Shown here: one piece after another, positions 18,314-26,141 of the stretch
How the letters are laid out: each line of letters opens with the position of its first letter
Numbering within the stretch: the stretch's first letter is position 1
Assembly (NCBI RefSeq): GCF_900187355.1
Contig: NZ_LT906451.1
Coordinates: 62,001-126,000, forward strand
Length of the DNA stretch: 64,000 bases
Direction of reading: 5' to 3'
Source: Legionella lansingensis
GTDB lineage: Bacteria; Pseudomonadota; Gammaproteobacteria; Legionellales; Legionellaceae
The notes under the pieces: generated by a model
What the model was told of the DNA's origin: nothing
Seen by the model: the letters and a program-made list of their open reading frames with translations, nothing else
Databases searched by the model: none
Made by a program: the position numbers and the translations under genes

Positions 18314-19588
18314 ATGATCACTTTCTCCACTACCCATCAAACACGAAGCTATTTAGCTCTTACCGTGGGCATGCTTACTTGCCTTATTTTACTAATTAAT
18401 ATCTCATTTAAGATTATTGTTATTCAAGGATTATTGTTTACCGCGAGCAGTGTGGTTTGTCCTGTGGTTGCTATTATTTATCTATTTATTTTAAGGGAAT
18501 GCACGGTAATTCAGCAGCGACATATATTAAACCAGTCACTTATGGCTCTTTATTTATTCTCCATAGGCATTTATTTATTAGTCAATTTACCGGCGGCGGA
18601 ATATATGCATGATAACCCCGCCTATCAAATTGTCTTTGAGGATATACCTAAGAAATTCTTTGCCTCAACGTTGGCATTTGCCTTGGGTTTTTATTTGCCT
18701 CATTTATTATGTTGTGCAAGAAAAAAGGAAGTATTGCTTTCCCCAAAGAAACAACTTCTCTTGGCGCTCTTCGGGGGATTTTGCTTTTTTACTCTGGACT
18801 TTTTTTTGCTGTTCTCCGATCCCCATGCGCACAGTTTTGATCAAATTTATACGGATTCTTTGATGATCGTTGCCGGAATTCTTTTTTCGGCTGGGATTAT
18901 CTATCTAAGCTTCCTTCTATTTACCAGGCAGAACCATTGGCGTGCTGAAAGGCCATCTCCAATCTATTTGTCATATACGCTTTACCATTATCTTGTAGGT
19001 TTGGCAGTGATTTTTATGTTAATTTGCATCGCTTGTGAATATCGCCTGGTGTCTTTCACCAACGGTTGGACTTTACCTGCCTGCAATCTTTTGTTCCCAT
19101 TCGTGATGATGATCAGTAACCTCATTGGTGAGTTATATGGTTACAAAGCAAACCTACGCTTGACGGTAATGCTGATTGTAGCCGAGTTGACCTTTGATTT
19201 ATTACTAAACGGTGCTGTTGCATTGCCATCGCCGGAATTTTTTAACCTCAATCCCTTCTATTCTTTTATTGTGCCACGACGTATTCCAGCAGCGACTTCA
19301 GGTTTATTTATTACGATGGTCAGTAATGCCATGTTGCTTGAATATTTAAAGAAAATACAGTTCGGCAGTAATCGTATTTGGCGCGTTTTAATAGCCAATG
19401 CAGTTGCTATCACATTACTTTGCCTGGTGAATTACAGCTTATTATTTGGCGGAATTTATCCATCTGATCAAATTCTGAATCTGACCATGAGTAGCTGGGC
19501 TTTTAAATTAGGTGCCACCTTGATAGGCTTGCCCATCGTATTGTGGTTATATAATTCCTTATACGGACAAATTCCTCAAACGACTTAA
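18314..19588 (+). CDS. Duplicated YhhQ/VUT-like membrane transporter
   Basis: Polytopic protein of about 424 aa with roughly a dozen hydrophobic helices. The second half (about residue 230 onward) resembles the YhhQ/VUT queuosine-precursor transporter family: SFTNGWTLPACNLLFPFVMMISNLIGELYGYK, then AVALPSPEFF and IPAATSGLFITMVSN. The first half repeats the layout more weakly (IVIQGLLFTASSVVCPVVAI). E. coli YhhQ is about 220 aa, so this looks like a tandem duplication or fusion. I chose the ATG at 18314 with GTGAG upstream; the frame extends to a TTG at 18305. Substrate unproven. Confidence 0.7.
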   Translation: MITFSTTHQTRSYLALTVGMLTCLILLINISFKIIVIQGLLFTASSVVCPVVAIIYLFILRECTVIQQRHILNQSLMALYLFSIGIYLLVNLPAAEYMHDNPAYQIVFEDIPKKFFASTLAFALGFYLPHLLCCARKKEVLLSPKKQLLLALFGGFCFFTLDFFLLFSDPHAHSFDQIYTDSLMIVAGILFSAGIIYLSFLLFTRQNHWRAERPSPIYLSYTLYHYLVGLAVIFMLICIACEYRLVSFTNGWTLPACNLLFPFVMMISNLIGELYGYKANLRLTVMLIVAELTFDLLLNGAVALPSPEFFNLNPFYSFIVPRRIPAATSGLFITMVSNAMLLEYLKKIQFGSNRIWRVLIANAVAITLLCLVNYSLLFGGIYPSDQILNLTMSSWAFKLGATLIGLPIVLWLYNSLYGQIPQTT

Positions 19589-19614
19589 TCTTCTTATTCC
19601 AGAGAAGATTAAGT
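19583..19614. terminator. Hairpin between convergent genes
   Basis: ACTTAATCTTCT, an 8-nt loop, then AGAAGATTAAGT: a perfect 12-bp stem that overlaps the transporter stop codon and lies just before the 3' end of the opposite gene. Probably a bidirectional terminator. Confidence 0.7.
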
Positions 19615-19622
19615 CCAGAAAT

Positions 19623-20435
19623 TTAAAGGTTGGGGTTGGATGGCGTATGCGTTTTAGATGCTTGTTCGACGTCTTCCCACTGAAAAACGATAGGTTGCGT
19701 CATGGAAGGAGCATCCTCTTTTTGCTCGACTTTATCTTTACTACCAATACCAAGATCTTCAATCAATTTTTTCACTATGACAACAAGTTTTTCTAGTAGG
19801 CTGCGTTTATCAAAAATATCGGCAGCTTCTCTATTTGGACAGTCAACGTCTAAGTCTAAGAGTGAAAATCCCGTGGGGGTAACTAGATACTTTGTTGTCG
19901 TTTGTGCATGATAGTCATCAGGACCTGGATTTGCTATCTGTTTAACCAAAATCTTCCCTGCTTTGGGATCAGCTATATTTCCTTGATAAGTATTTTGTTC
20001 GGTAATTAGTAAACCATCTTTTGAAGTCTCAGTATCAAAATCAATTCGTTTTTTGGCTTCACTAACCTTAAGATCTTCTCTGCTATTAAGACAACCGTCA
20101 GTTGCATGTTGCAAACCCTTCTGATGAAAATGCCATATAGCTTTCTCCGCTAATGACTTTTGAACTTCTTCAGATTCATAATTAGAAAATAAATAAGATT
20201 TAAAAAATTGCTTTAAATCTTCCTGATCTTTAAATCTTAAAGCTTGCAGATCGTCAGTTCCTTTTTCTTCTACTCTTAATTCATATAATGATTTGCCATT
20301 TATATAATAAGCGCCTAATTCTTTGGCTTCCATCTGTCTATTCCAATCCGAAACAGTTTGGCCTTTTACATTAGGTTCAGGAGCTTCATAAGAAAAAAAA
20401 GATAAGCCCTTATATTTGCTCAAATAACTACTCAT
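19623..20435 (-). CDS. Putative effector or hypothetical protein, 270 aa
   Basis: Unknown, mostly polar protein, with no signal peptide when started at the ATG at 20435 (MSSYLSKYKGL). The frame extends to an ATG at 20504, but a TATAAT -10 box on the minus strand at 20463-20468 lies inside that extension, favouring the shorter form. No Shine-Dalgarno sequence is seen for either. The central part is alpha/beta-like (LLITEQNTYQGNIADPKAGKI). The C-terminus is acidic (KVEQKEDAP, FQWEDVEQASK), like the Glu-rich signal of Dot/Icm substrates. Confidence 0.55.
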   Translation of the reverse strand: MSSYLSKYKGLSFFSYEAPEPNVKGQTVSDWNRQMEAKELGAYYINGKSLYELRVEEKGTDDLQALRFKDQEDLKQFFKSYLFSNYESEEVQKSLAEKAIWHFHQKGLQHATDGCLNSREDLKVSEAKKRIDFDTETSKDGLLITEQNTYQGNIADPKAGKILVKQIANPGPDDYHAQTTTKYLVTPTGFSLLDLDVDCPNREAADIFDKRSLLEKLVVIVKKLIEDLGIGSKDKVEQKEDAPSMTQPIVFQWEDVEQASKTHTPSNPNL

Positions 20436-20462
20436 TTTGATCAAAATAAATAAATAATAAAT

Positions 20463-20468
20463 AATTAT
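20463..20468 (-). promoter_or_regulatory. -10 box of the 270-aa gene
   Basis: Minus-strand TATAAT in the context TTGTATAATTAT, about 28 nt upstream of the ATG at 20435. No clear -35 element. Confidence 0.5.
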
Positions 20469-20530
20469 ACAATAATTTTGTCTGTTTGGGTATAAATTTG
20501 CCATAAATAGCGCTAGAATTTAACAATCGA

Positions 20531-20653
20531 GACTGTTCGTTAAACTGGGTCATTCCCGCGTAGGCGGGAATCCATTCTGGGATGGCACAATGGCTTTCAA
20601 CAAGATGGATCCCCGCTTACGCGAGGATGACGCAATTGGGTAAACACTTTCGA
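20531..20653. repeat. Palindromic element B1 (GACTGTT/GCGGGAAT family)
   Basis: Begins GACTGTTCGTTAAACTGGG. It contains two hairpins, ATTCCCGCGTAGGCGGGAAT (20552-20571) and a GGATCCCCGCTTACGCGAGG-type arm at 20607-20627, with about 35 bp between. It ends GGGTAAACACTTTCG, roughly inverted to its start. Related single-hairpin copies are at 57.97 and 61.45 kb. Confidence 0.8.
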
Positions 20654-20873
20654 ATAATCCGGTTCTCACGCGGAATTCTCTTCCAGCTGGATTAGTGCTT
20701 GCATGAGCGATGAATGTATTTTCATTGCCAGCCTAATTGACAGCTAACGATCTTAATCGAAGGGTGGTGCGGAAGGAGGGCTCCTATCCTGAGGCTAGGG
20801 ATCCTCTATGAGGGCACGATTAAAAAGAAGCCTTTCCCTGTCAAAATCAGGCGACCCAATGGAGTAGTTTTTA
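20654..20873. other. Intergenic region downstream of glmU
   Basis: 220 bp without an ORF. TAATCG (20754-20759) faces CGATTA (20817-20822) around a purine-rich stretch with AAGGAGGGCTCC and ATCCTGAGGCTAGGGAT, so it could be a structured RNA or a repeat remnant. I see no tRNA or known riboswitch in it. Confidence 0.35.
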
Positions 20874-22250
20874 CTACGGTTCTTTTTTCACCGGCCTCTT
20901 CCAACCAAAGATGGTTTTTTGTCTATTCTCAGTTAATGTGAGTTCTCCGGCAGGCACATCTTTGCGGATGGTGCTGCCAGCACCTATCGTGGCGTAAGCT
21001 CCAATCGTGACGGGGGCGACTAATTGTGTGTCGGAACCGATAAAAGCCCCTTCTTCAATAATCGTTTCATATTTATTCACACCATCATAATTGCAGGTAA
21101 TGGTGCCAGCACCAATATTGACGTCTTTACCGATGTTTACATCGCCTAAATAACTGAGATGGCTGGCTTTGGAGGCAGTTGCAAATATTGCATTTTTAGT
21201 CTCAACAAAATTGCCAATTTTGCATTTGTCCGCAAGCTTAGTCCCGGGTCTTAAACGTGCAAAGGGGCCAATGTGACAATCGTTGCCAATGACACAATTA
21301 TCGAGAACGGAATTAGCCAAAATTTCACAATTTTCTCCGAGCGTTACGTTATTTAAAACGCAATTTGGACCAATCTGAGAACCAGAACCAATAATAACAG
21401 TGCCACTAAAGACCGTATTCACATCAATAAAAACATCTGCGGCACAGCGAAGTTCACCGCGCACATCAATGCGATGACTATCTGCAATAGAAACCCCTGA
21501 TAACAGAAGTTCCCTGGCATAATTTTGTTGCCATACGCGCTCAAGTTGTTGCAATTGTAAACGATCGTTTACACCTCTAATTTCCAAGCTGTTTGTCGCC
21601 TGCATGGAAGCAATGGGTAAATGCTCAGATACTGCTAAGGCAATAATTTCAGTTAAATAATATTCTCCTTGCGCATTATTATTTTTCAGGTTCGGCAGCC
21701 ACCGAGCTAAATCGTTGGCTTGCGCACAACAGATACCGCTGTATATTTCCTTGATTTGTTTTTGCTTTTCCGTAGCGTCTTTTTCCTCAACAATCGCAAT
21801 GACTTCCCCATGAGCATCGCGCACAATGCGACCAAGTCCCTTGGGGTCATCCAGTGTTGCAAGTAACAAGCTTAGAGCTGCTTGTTTTCCCCGATGCTGA
21901 CAATCAATTAACGCTCTTAAGGTTTGTGCTTGGATCAAAGGCACATCACCGGACAGAACCAAGACTTGTGAACTCGCTGGGATGGCGGGTAAGGCTTGCA
22001 GTACAGCATGCCCTGTTCCTAGCTGCTGTTCTTGCAGTACCCAGTTAACAGGCAAATCCGCTAAGGCATTTTTTATTTCCGCCCCACCGTTTCCATAAAC
22101 AACATAGATAGCATCAGGGTTTAACTGCTGAGCGGTTTCAACAACGCGTGTCAGCATTGGTTTTCCTGCCAATGGATGCAGGACCTTGGGTACTCTAGAT
22201 AGCATCCGTTTGCCTTGGCCGGCTGCTAAAATAACAATTTGTAATGACAT
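20874..22250 (-). CDS. glmU: Bifunctional UDP-N-acetylglucosamine pyrophosphorylase / glucosamine-1-phosphate acetyltransferase
   Basis: Makes UDP-GlcNAc for peptidoglycan and lipopolysaccharide. The 458-aa protein has the nucleotidyltransferase motif LAAGQGKRM at 8-16 and a C-terminal left-handed beta-helix of hexapeptide repeats (IGNDCHIGPFARLRPGT, VNIGKDVNIGAGTITCNYDG). Both domains are full length (E. coli GlmU is 456 aa). Monocistronic here. Confidence 0.97.
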   Translation of the reverse strand: MSLQIVILAAGQGKRMLSRVPKVLHPLAGKPMLTRVVETAQQLNPDAIYVVYGNGGAEIKNALADLPVNWVLQEQQLGTGHAVLQALPAIPASSQVLVLSGDVPLIQAQTLRALIDCQHRGKQAALSLLLATLDDPKGLGRIVRDAHGEVIAIVEEKDATEKQKQIKEIYSGICCAQANDLARWLPNLKNNNAQGEYYLTEIIALAVSEHLPIASMQATNSLEIRGVNDRLQLQQLERVWQQNYARELLLSGVSIADSHRIDVRGELRCAADVFIDVNTVFSGTVIIGSGSQIGPNCVLNNVTLGENCEILANSVLDNCVIGNDCHIGPFARLRPGTKLADKCKIGNFVETKNAIFATASKASHLSYLGDVNIGKDVNIGAGTITCNYDGVNKYETIIEEGAFIGSDTQLVAPVTIGAYATIGAGSTIRKDVPAGELTLTENRQKTIFGWKRPVKKEP

Positions 22251-22381
22251 GGATTTTTTTATTCCTTTATGCCTGCCGCATCTTATACAAGAAAGTTAGC
22301 TAATTAAACAGTCTGTGTTTATGTTGCGAATCTTTAAATTAGTGGATATGATAAAAAAATTATGAGCAAAGGAGTAGTGCC

Positions 22382-23230
22382 ATGACCATCTTTCTTGATA
22401 TTGTTAAGCCATACCTCAAAGAAAAAATTAAACGAATCAGGGACCATTCAGTAGCAGCCGATCGTTGCATGACCAATACCCTGCTAAGTTGGGTAAGTTT
22501 GGGGCGCGATGAAGAATTGTCGAAAGCGAAGCGTGATTTGGCTGATCAATTATTGGTTAAACTTGAGAGTGCACAAGATAAAGAAAGTGATGAAAAAACG
22601 TTTGAGCACTTAATGGAGTTGCTTAATGACTGTAAAGGAGCTGCTGCTAAAAAAAGCAAAGAGAAAAAATATAATGATGAGGGACATTTTGGTCCAGCGA
22701 TGGGAAATGTCATTCAGCAGCTAGAGAAAGTTTATAGAAAATTTAATGAAAGCAACCTACTCGATTTCCCGAATGATGATGAACCCTTGAATCTTTTCCG
22801 CTACTTTGCTGCTCTTTATTATGCACAAAAAATTGATGATGGTTATAAAATTAGTGGTTTGGGAAAAATAGCACAAAATCCCAAATTAACTTCTTTTTCT
22901 GAGCTATCTGAGCAAAAGGAACAGCTCATCATGAAAACATTGGAGGAGTGTGAAAGGGATCTAGGGACGTTAGATAGCCAGCATGAGGATTATCCAACTA
23001 CAAAAAAATCGCGCGTGTGGGATTGGTTGGATAAACTAGAAAGGGCTAACAAGGAATTATGTGAGAAGCATGGGTCAACGCTGTCGCTGCCTATCACCTT
23101 TGCCTTGTTCTCCACAATTAACATTCAATTGCCCACGCTGCATCCAGAAAGTGGTTTTTTAGAAGAGTGTATTATAAAAGCTAAGAAGGCCATCGATCCT
23201 GAACATAAGTCGTTAGAGTTGACTGTTTAA
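22382..23230 (+). CDS. Hypothetical protein, 282 aa, possible effector
   Basis: Unrecognised, predicted mostly helical and soluble, without signal peptide or membrane segment. It has a charged stretch at about 55-105 (KESDEKTFEHLMELL, KKSKEKKYNDEG) and a polar end (KAIDPEHKSLELTV). A strong AAAGGAG ribosome binding site supports the ATG. It runs convergently into ansA, overlapping its last 18 bp. Effector status is only a guess from isolation and composition. Confidence 0.6.
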   Translation: MTIFLDIVKPYLKEKIKRIRDHSVAADRCMTNTLLSWVSLGRDEELSKAKRDLADQLLVKLESAQDKESDEKTFEHLMELLNDCKGAAAKKSKEKKYNDEGHFGPAMGNVIQQLEKVYRKFNESNLLDFPNDDEPLNLFRYFAALYYAQKIDDGYKISGLGKIAQNPKLTSFSELSEQKEQLIMKTLEECERDLGTLDSQHEDYPTTKKSRVWDWLDKLERANKELCEKHGSTLSLPITFALFSTINIQLPTLHPESGFLEECIIKAKKAIDPEHKSLELTV

Positions 23231-24229
23231 TTCGCCACATAAATTGGCTTGCATTAGTTCTTTAACTTTTTGGGTACTTAAATACTTACTAAACAGATAA
23301 AGCAATTTGCAATGAGCAGCCTCCGGTGTCATATCATGACCACTGATGAGGCCTGCTTGTTTTAGTGTATAGCCAGTAGCGTATTGACTCATCTCCACTC
23401 GGCCTTGCTGACATTGCGTGCAATTGACGATGACGACCCCTCGGTCACAAGCAGCTTTTAAGCTCTTCAAAAAATGGGGATCATTATTTTGCGCATTCCC
23501 TGCTCCATACGTTTCTAACACTAACCCTTTGAGGGGTTGTTGTAAAATATCATCAAGAACTTGTGTGGCAAAGCCTGGGAATAAACGAAAGTTGGCAATG
23601 AATTGCGAACTCAGTGTCTGCAAATGGAATGGCTTGCTGGGTCTTTCTAACATAAGCTCACGGTGAAGTTCTATGCTGATGCCAATTGATGCGAGACGAG
23701 GATAATTCGGTGAGTCAAACGCATCAAAGCGTTGGGCACTGATCTTTTGAGTGCGATTGCCTCTTAATAGTCGCTGATTAAAATAGATGCAAACCTCATA
23801 AATCGGTTGATGGGCACAAAGCCATAGTGATGTGATGACATTGTCTATTGCATCATTTCTTACCTCTGATAAGGGAATTTGCGAACCCGTTACTATGACG
23901 GGCTTACCCAGATGCTCAAGCATAAAGGATAACGCTGAGGCTGTATAAGCCATTGTATCTGTGCCATGAAATATCACAAAACCATCAAAACGTTGATATT
24001 CATTAGCAATGTCATCAGCAATACGATTCCAATCGTTGAGCGTCATATTCGATGAGTCTAGCAAAGGATCGTATTCTTTGATGGTGTAATCAGGCATTTG
24101 CGGATGGTTAAGAGCTGGAATTTGTGCCAGTGCTTTCTGCACATAACCAAGAGCAGGCTCATAGCCTTTTGTTGTGCGCACACTGCTAATCGTGCCACCT
24201 GTGTTGAGAATTAAGATGTGTTTTTTCAT
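23213..24229 (-). CDS. ansA: L-asparaginase, type I (cytoplasmic)
   Basis: Hydrolyses asparagine to aspartate and ammonia. The 338-aa protein has both catalytic motifs: NTGGTISS at 9-16 (nucleophile Thr) and HGTDTMAYTASAL at 88-100, followed by VTGSQIPLSEVRNDA. It has no signal peptide, so it is the cytoplasmic type, and the length equals E. coli AnsA (338 aa). Its 3' end overlaps the convergent 282-aa gene. Confidence 0.94.
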   Translation of the reverse strand: MKKHILILNTGGTISSVRTTKGYEPALGYVQKALAQIPALNHPQMPDYTIKEYDPLLDSSNMTLNDWNRIADDIANEYQRFDGFVIFHGTDTMAYTASALSFMLEHLGKPVIVTGSQIPLSEVRNDAIDNVITSLWLCAHQPIYEVCIYFNQRLLRGNRTQKISAQRFDAFDSPNYPRLASIGISIELHRELMLERPSKPFHLQTLSSQFIANFRLFPGFATQVLDDILQQPLKGLVLETYGAGNAQNNDPHFLKSLKAACDRGVVIVNCTQCQQGRVEMSQYATGYTLKQAGLISGHDMTPEAAHCKLLYLFSKYLSTQKVKELMQANLCGELNSQL

Positions 24230-24300
24230 GATAGTGCTGTTGAGATTTTGAGAAATTATAACGCCTCTTAATCGTTATTGATAACCTAAAGAATAACTCC

Positions 24301-24329
24301 TTGACAACCATAGCATCGCACTGTAGAAA
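24301..24329 (+). promoter_or_regulatory. Sigma70-type promoter of the 389-aa gene
   Basis: Perfect -35 TTGACA (24301-24306), 17-bp spacer and -10 TAGAAA (24324-24329, 4/6 match), 27 bp before the ATG. No PmrA-like repeat is present, so this gene may be regulated differently from the 520- and 1290-aa genes. Confidence 0.55.
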
Positions 24330-24356
24330 TTAAGTCCATAATGATAGGAGATCAAA

Positions 24357-25526
24357 ATGGACGATAAAGAATTACAAGCTCTGCAGGAAAAAATTAACAA
24401 ATCAATGGAGCAGATAACCAAACAAGCAAAACATTATGCGGAAGCTATCACAAAAATTAGGAAGCTCATTGAAGAGTATTTTTTCACGATAGTCTCCTCT
24501 GAGACCCAGAAAAGTCGTGTAGGCAGTGAAGGGTTTTATCCCGATCAGATCTCTCAATTAAAATATTGTTTACCAGATGTGCAAAATTTAATAGAAATAG
24601 CACAAAAAATCGCACGTGATTCTACCCCAAGTTTAGCCGCAGCTTTGGATACTCATGTTTTTGAATCTGGCTTACCTCTTATTCGTCATAAAAATGGTTA
24701 TGCACTTACCGAGGGAGGGCCTTCCAACCTCAAAGAAAGTAAGGTTATGGAGCAATTCATTTACGCGCTCAATCTCTATCGCTTAACACTGAGTATTTTT
24801 GATGGCTATCACCAGATTGCTGATCATTATTGCTTAGACACTGAACCACACCAGACTCAGCTGGAAGCAGCAAAGCATCTCGCACAGGAGTTGACTAAAC
24901 CTGAAAATCCCGATTCTATTCTTGTCTCGTGGCAAAAGGTCAAGCAAATTAAACATGCCCTTAACCGTTTGGTGCAAGAAATCCAACAATTCACCTTAGA
25001 CCTACAAGAAAGGATTGAGCGTGAGAAAGAGACATTAAATGATCTGCTTAAAGGGGGTGCTTTTCTCTTGCAGGAAGGCTATAAAAAATTTCCAAATACG
25101 TCGAAGCTATTATGGGTGCTTGCTGATCAAGAATGGCAGAGTTTGCTAAAGAATATCGCCAACGAAATTTTTTGGGGTAAATACAGTTCCAACGCTTACG
25201 CTAATACGCTAACAATTAACTTAGAATTTAGTGATTGGTTAAAACCGATAGATGAATTCCAAAGTATGGTAACGGAGCAGTTACCTATCCTTAAAAAAGA
25301 GCTATTAAAAAGAGCTTATACTATAAATAATGAATCGATAACAAATTTAAGAATTGAGGCGGCATGTAAAGATATTTCTCTCATAGAAGCACCTGCTCAA
25401 GGATTTTTTGGATCGAAAACATCTGTGTATGCTGAATTGCTCTCCTTATTAAGAGGAGATGTTATACCCAGAGGTTTGCTAACCTCTGGAAATACAGAAG
25501 AAGATACACAAACTCTGTCAAGTTGA
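24357..25526 (+). CDS. Putative effector, 389 aa, helical
   Basis: Unrecognised soluble protein with high helical and coiled-coil tendency at the N-terminus (about 1-45, KELQALQEKINKSMEQITKQ) and around 190-235. No membrane segment or signal peptide. The last residues (SGNTEEDTQTLSS) combine acidic and Ser/Thr residues before a small polar end, a pattern common in Dot/Icm substrates. AGGAG precedes the ATG. Single gene between ansA and rppH. Confidence 0.62.
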   Translation: MDDKELQALQEKINKSMEQITKQAKHYAEAITKIRKLIEEYFFTIVSSETQKSRVGSEGFYPDQISQLKYCLPDVQNLIEIAQKIARDSTPSLAAALDTHVFESGLPLIRHKNGYALTEGGPSNLKESKVMEQFIYALNLYRLTLSIFDGYHQIADHYCLDTEPHQTQLEAAKHLAQELTKPENPDSILVSWQKVKQIKHALNRLVQEIQQFTLDLQERIEREKETLNDLLKGGAFLLQEGYKKFPNTSKLLWVLADQEWQSLLKNIANEIFWGKYSSNAYANTLTINLEFSDWLKPIDEFQSMVTEQLPILKKELLKRAYTINNESITNLRIEAACKDISLIEAPAQGFFGSKTSVYAELLSLLRGDVIPRGLLTSGNTEEDTQTLSS

Positions 25527-25616
25527 GAGGGAGAATTATTTAGGTTTTATTTGCCAAACTCTCACAATTTATGAAAAAATCAAGCTATTAATAGGTTTAT
25601 ATTAAGTAGTATAAAT

Positions 25617-26141
25617 ATGGTTATTGATCGCGCCGGATACCGGTTAAATGTCGGCATTATTCTGGTGAATGGATCTGGTCGAGTTTTTTGGGGGAAACGT
25701 CATGGTCATGATGCCTGGCAATTTCCACAAGGTGGGCTTGCTACCGGTGAAACGGCATTAGAGGCAATGTTTCGAGAACTTAAAGAGGAAATCGGTTTAG
25801 ATAGAGAAGACATTGAAGTTTTAGGGGCGACCAAACGTTGGTTAAAATATCGCTTGCCTAAACAGTATCTTCGTCATGGTAGCGAACCTTTGGTGATTGG
25901 ACAGAAGCAAAAATGGTATCTATTAAAACTGGTTACTTCTGAGCAAAAAATTCGCTTGGATTTAAGTGATTCACCTGAATTTGATAGTTGGCGTTGGATT
26001 GATTACCACGAGCCACAAGAGCAGGTTATTTTTTTTAAAAGACAAGTTTATTCTCAAGCCATGAAGGAATTGGAGCACTTGCTAAAAAGGCGTCGTACTC
26101 CTTTTGGGACTCGTCGTAAGCGAGGTAATCATAGTCGATAA
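25617..26141 (+). CDS. rppH: RNA pyrophosphohydrolase RppH (Nudix)
   Basis: Removes pyrophosphate from the 5' triphosphate end of mRNA and so starts decay. The 174-aa protein has the complete Nudix box G-x5-E-x7-RELKEEIGL at 39-61 and the RppH-typical start (IDRAGYRLNVGIILVN) and WQFPQGG. It begins the rppH-ptsP-tauE-lgt-thyA operon; its TAA is directly followed by the ptsP ATG. Confidence 0.95.
   Translation: MVIDRAGYRLNVGIILVNGSGRVFWGKRHGHDAWQFPQGGLATGETALEAMFRELKEEIGLDREDIEVLGATKRWLKYRLPKQYLRHGSEPLVIGQKQKWYLLKLVTSEQKIRLDLSDSPEFDSWRWIDYHEPQEQVIFFKRQVYSQAMKELEHLLKRRRTPFGTRRKRGNHSR

Noticed and set aside
25540-25616. PmrA-like motif before rppH (TTAATAGG, TATATTAAG)
   Set aside because: The halves are poor matches, in wrong orientation or spacing, and rppH is a housekeeping gene.
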